Position numbers and translations under genes: made by a program. A stretch of DNA of 7,014 nucleotides, taken from positions 1 through 7,014 of the forward strand of contig SLFV01000406.1 in NCBI GenBank assembly GCA_007124075.1, given 5' to 3'. The notes beneath the pieces were generated by a model. It worked only from the letters and a program-made list of their open reading frames with translations, had not been told where the DNA came from and made no database searches. This stretch comes from Roseimaritima sp. (lineage in GTDB: Bacteria > Planctomycetota > Planctomycetia > Pirellulales > Pirellulaceae). How positions within the stretch are numbered: the stretch's first letter is position 1; each line of letters opens with the position of its first letter. Shown in pieces: positions 4,756-7,014 of this stretch.

Positions 4756-5671
4756 GAAAAACAAAACTCCGGAACGCTTGGTGCCCTGGCACGAGGCGGT
4801 GTCTTTGCCGTCGCTGGCGTTTGCGGTTGCCCTGTTGGCCGCAGTCATCCTGTACGCGTTCTGGCCAACGTTTCAGTGGTTGGAGTCGCAGTGGCGGAAT
4901 GAGCCCGATTATTCGCACGGATATTTGGTCATGCCGTTGGCCGTGGCACTGCTGTGGATGCGTGCCGACACCTTTCCCGGTTTTCGGAATCGGCTTAGTT
5001 ACGCTGGAATCTGGCTGCTGCTGGTGGGGGTGGGGATGCGGATTGTCGGCAGAATCGGATACATGGATTTCATGGACGGATGGGCAATTCTGCCGCTTGT
5101 TGCGGGAGCCACGTGGTTAATGTGTGGTTGGCCTGCGACGCGCTGGGCGATGCCCGCTATCTTGTTTCTGATCATGTTGGTGCCTTTGCCGTATCGAGCG
5201 GAAAGCGTCCTGAGTTGGAATCTACAGGGGATCGCCACCACAATCAGTACAGCCATGCTAAGACTCGTAGGATTACCCGCAATTCCCGAAGGACATACCA
5301 TTTGGGTGGGTGACAATCAGCTCATGATTGAGCAAGCTTGTTCTGGGCTGCGAATTTTCGTGGGCATGATCACTTTGGCGTTTTTCTGGGCAGCGACGGT
5401 AAGACGTGGCTGGCTGGATCGTTTTGTGATCATTGCGATGGCCATTCCCCTGGCGCTGCTGGTTAATGCCACCAGAATTACCGTGACCGGAATTTTGTAT
5501 CAATGGTTCTCGACTGCTCAATCGCGATCGATCATTCACGACTGGAGTGGGTATCTGATGATCCCGGTCGCGGCGGGGCTTTTGTGGTTAGTAAAGAATT
5601 ACTGGGAATCCCTGTATCGCCCGGTGCAAGTTTTCGTCCCGGGGGAACGCTTGCGCCCCAAATCAGCCTAG
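4598..5671 (+). CDS. Exosortase (transmembrane transpeptidase-like protease)
   Basis: Exosortases are multi-pass membrane cysteine proteases that recognise PEP-CTERM-like C-terminal signals on exported proteins and cleave them for surface anchoring or release, usually alongside exopolysaccharide synthesis. This 357-residue protein carries the family catalytic set: QACSGLR with C248, LLVNATRI with R293, and IIHDWSGY with H314, in the correct order and spacing. The family motif PDYSHGYLVMPL lies at 103-114. About eight hydrophobic segments span residues 68-333. Residues 1-60 form an unusual hydrophilic tail with 19 Lys/Arg and only three acidic residues, predicted cytoplasmic. There is no fused EpsI domain. 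The GTG start follows a weak AGG eight bases upstream; the frame has a stop at 4544 and the next in-frame ATG is far inside the membrane region. The downstream Wzz-like gene fits an envelope polysaccharide locus. The exact exosortase subclass cannot be assigned by eye. Confidence 0.92.
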   Translation: MSKRKRKPIGQGRAAVESVASRQARLAKASDASGGSKRQTSRAVTGRKFGRSKKNKTPERLVPWHEAVSLPSLAFAVALLAAVILYAFWPTFQWLESQWRNEPDYSHGYLVMPLAVALLWMRADTFPGFRNRLSYAGIWLLLVGVGMRIVGRIGYMDFMDGWAILPLVAGATWLMCGWPATRWAMPAILFLIMLVPLPYRAESVLSWNLQGIATTISTAMLRLVGLPAIPEGHTIWVGDNQLMIEQACSGLRIFVGMITLAFFWAATVRRGWLDRFVIIAMAIPLALLVNATRITVTGILYQWFSTAQSRSIIHDWSGYLMIPVAAGLLWLVKNYWESLYRPVQVFVPGERLRPKSA

Positions 5672-5750
5672 GCGTTGATTGAATCCTGATGGGACAACAC
5701 CCTGACATGACAAAAACGTTGCCTTTTCAGCATGACTGAACAAAAATGAT

Positions 5751-5771
5751 GGTACACAAGTTAGCTGTACC
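5751..5771. promoter_or_regulatory. Operator-like inverted repeat upstream of the Wzz-like gene
   Basis: GGTACA (5751-5756) and TGTACC (5766-5771) form a perfect 6-bp inverted repeat with a nine-base spacer in the 168-bp gap between the exosortase and the Wzz-like gene. Half-site length and a 15-base centre-to-centre distance suit a dimeric DNA-binding regulator. The left half (GATGGT, 5748-5753) can also pair with ACCATC (5782-5787), so an RNA-level role is equally possible. I found no convincing -35/-10 pair in the gap. Confidence 0.35.
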
Positions 5772-5826
5772 GCCTTCGCACACCATCGTGATGAATCTTC
5801 AAGTTTCACTATTTTTCTGACTCTTT

Positions 5827-5831
5827 AGGAA
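5827..5831 (+). promoter_or_regulatory. Ribosome binding site of the Wzz-like gene
   Basis: AGGAA ends eight bases before GTG at 5840. It decides the GTG start, since no ATG lies near the beginning of the frame and the first in-frame Met is inside the membrane-anchor region. Confidence 0.6.
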
Positions 5832-5839
5832 CCTATTCG

Positions 5840-7014
5840 GTGACTCAGTCAATATCAACCTTTACCGAGGAGTCTAAAAGCCAGCGCGGCAGGCGGCCAG
5901 AGTTCGACGGGCACACCCCGCGTCAACGGCCAGATGCGGGGTCGTCGACCGAGTTTGACGTCGGCTTGCTGCTGGTGACGTTTCGCCGTTGTTGGATGTG
6001 GGCAACTCCGATCGGCCTAGCCCTTGCGGCAGTCGCAGCTTACGTGGTGAACTCGCAATTCGTGCCGATGTATCGCGCGACGCATGTTCTTGAGAAGAAT
6101 CAGGATTACATTGTCTTCAAGGGCGTCCTTAATGAAAGCCGAAATCTTGCGGCAACCGAGCAGCATCTGGTGTTGTCCAACGAGGTGCTTGACCAAGCCG
6201 CGACCAACGACCGCATTCGGGCAGCTTATCCCGACATGGACATCGACGGGATTCGCAACCAGATCCGCAAATCTTTGTCTTTCGGCCGAGCCACCTCGAG
6301 TAGTTTGTTTCAAATCACATGCGAACACCCAGAACGAGCCCTGTCTGCGGAGATCGCGAATTCGGTTACAAAGGCCTACCTGGCAAAACGAGAAACCGTA
6401 GAGGCGGAACGGGCAGCGAATTTGGAAGCGTGGCTAGCACCATCGATGCAGTTTTGGAAAGCGGAGGTGGCCAATCACGAGGCTCGAGTGCGTGAACTTA
6501 GCAAAGCGGTCTTGGGCTTCGATTCATCCCAACAGATCGAAAGACTTGAGAATGACTTGACTGTTCTGGCTTCGATTCGCCGCGATTTGTCGAACTTGGT
6601 GGTCGAGGAATCGCTGCTGCAGGCGCGTCTTGCCTCTGCGGAGCAACAACTGTCGGAACGCGAAATCGGTGACGACGAGGATTTCGAGGCGGCGCTGTTG
6701 GCCTCAATGCCAAAATTTAGGATCGTCGATCCGAGCGCTTCGGAGGTCGAGCAATTTGTCGCCAACCATGCCGACGTCAAGGCCAAGAAACAGGAGGTCG
6801 CTAAACGAAAAGGGATGGTTAAATCCTTGGAAGACCGGGGGTTGGCTGGCATCCGAAAGGATTACTATCAACAGCTTGAGGACGAAATTGAAGCATTAAA
6901 TTCGGAACTTGAAGACTTGCAAACCGATATTCGGTCAACCGCGCCGGAAACGCTCCGGGCGCGGGCGTTGGAGCAGGCAAAACAGAATTGGATAAAGAAA
7001 TTTGCGGAGCAAGA
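5840..7014 (+). CDS. Wzz/GumC-type polysaccharide chain-length determinant (partial, 3' end beyond window)
   Basis: The frame is open from GTG at 5840 to the window end (391 codons). Residues 1-40 are a hydrophilic cytoplasmic tail starting MTQSISTFTE. The segment around 39-51 (FDVGLLLVTFRRCW) leads into a membrane span at about 52-70, the usual opening of Wzz-type polysaccharide co-polymerases. A periplasmic Wzz-like domain follows (about 71-190) with FQITCEHPERALSAEIANSV, matching the family's 'dP..A..iaN.i...Y' block. Residues 205-391 are long Glu/Gln/Leu-rich helices, probably coiled coil. Such proteins set the chain length and export of exopolysaccharide or capsule. GumC and tyrosine autokinase forms have a second membrane span and sometimes a C-terminal BY-kinase domain, which would lie beyond this window. 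The gene follows the exosortase on the same strand after 168 bp, as in exopolysaccharide/exosortase loci. Confidence 0.85.
   Translation, partial: MTQSISTFTEESKSQRGRRPEFDGHTPRQRPDAGSSTEFDVGLLLVTFRRCWMWATPIGLALAAVAAYVVNSQFVPMYRATHVLEKNQDYIVFKGVLNESRNLAATEQHLVLSNEVLDQAATNDRIRAAYPDMDIDGIRNQIRKSLSFGRATSSSLFQITCEHPERALSAEIANSVTKAYLAKRETVEAERAANLEAWLAPSMQFWKAEVANHEARVRELSKAVLGFDSSQQIERLENDLTVLASIRRDLSNLVVEESLLQARLASAEQQLSEREIGDDEDFEAALLASMPKFRIVDPSASEVEQFVANHADVKAKKQEVAKRKGMVKSLEDRGLAGIRKDYYQQLEDEIEALNSELEDLQTDIRSTAPETLRARALEQAKQNWIKKFAEQ

Larger units (their letters stand above)
5672..5839 (+). other. Leader gap between the exosortase and Wzz-like genes
   Basis: No gene and no T-tailed terminator is visible here, so read-through from the exosortase gene is possible. 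The gap holds the GGTACA/TGTACC dyad at 5751-5771 and the AGGAA ribosome site at 5827-5831. Its AT-rich character relative to the flanking genes fits a regulatory leader. Confidence 0.45.

Noticed and set aside
6475..6852. 125-codon Ser-rich minus-strand ORF opposite the Wzz-like gene
   Set aside because: It is a shadow of the coiled-coil coding region; the composition is a by-product of the sense codons.
1..7014. Mobile elements, CRISPR arrays, tRNA or rRNA genes
   Set aside because: I looked for transposase motifs, terminal repeats, regularly spaced repeats and tRNA T-loop patterns and saw none.

Overview
The window looks like a chromosomal segment of a planctomycete, most likely of the Pirellulales (Rhodopirellula-like). 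This is inferred from the combination of a membrane exosortase beside an exopolysaccharide chain-length protein, moderate GC, weak or absent Shine-Dalgarno sequences at several genes, GTG starts and long structured intergenic DNA. No rRNA or other marker gene is present to prove it.

Layout. Bases 1-84 hold the last 27 codons of a signal recognition particle receptor gene (ftsY). After a 184-bp gap comes a complete FAD-dependent oxidoreductase of the phytoene desaturase family (269-1699). A GC-rich hairpin with a T-rich tail (1771-1810) separates it from greA (1851-2336), the transcript-cleavage elongation factor. The greA stop overlaps the start of a single-pass membrane protein of unknown function (2333-3019). 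A weak terminator-like hairpin follows. Converging on it from the minus strand is a 260-residue HAD-superfamily protein (3868-3086). It keeps the framework of sucrose-6-phosphate phosphatase but has lost almost every catalytic residue, so it is probably a pseudoenzyme.

A 729-bp divergent intergenic region (3869-4597) contains no convincing gene. It does hold several inverted repeats, two of which form adjacent hairpins with complementary loops (possible kissing loop). It also holds a candidate sigma-70 promoter, and a strong ribosome binding site in front of a short ORF that overlaps the exosortase start. The exosortase (4598-5671) has the Cys/Arg/His catalytic set and an unusual Lys/Arg-rich cytoplasmic tail. 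After a 168-bp leader with an operator-like dyad comes the 5' part of a Wzz/GumC-type chain-length determinant (5840 to beyond the window end).

How the genes fit together. The left half is housekeeping (protein targeting, transcription fidelity) with a lipid or carotenoid redox enzyme. The right half is the edge of a cell-envelope/exopolysaccharide locus: the exosortase would cleave and anchor C-terminally sorted surface proteins, and the Wzz-like protein would control polysaccharide export length. The most unusual items are the degenerate phosphatase and the structured DNA between it and the exosortase.
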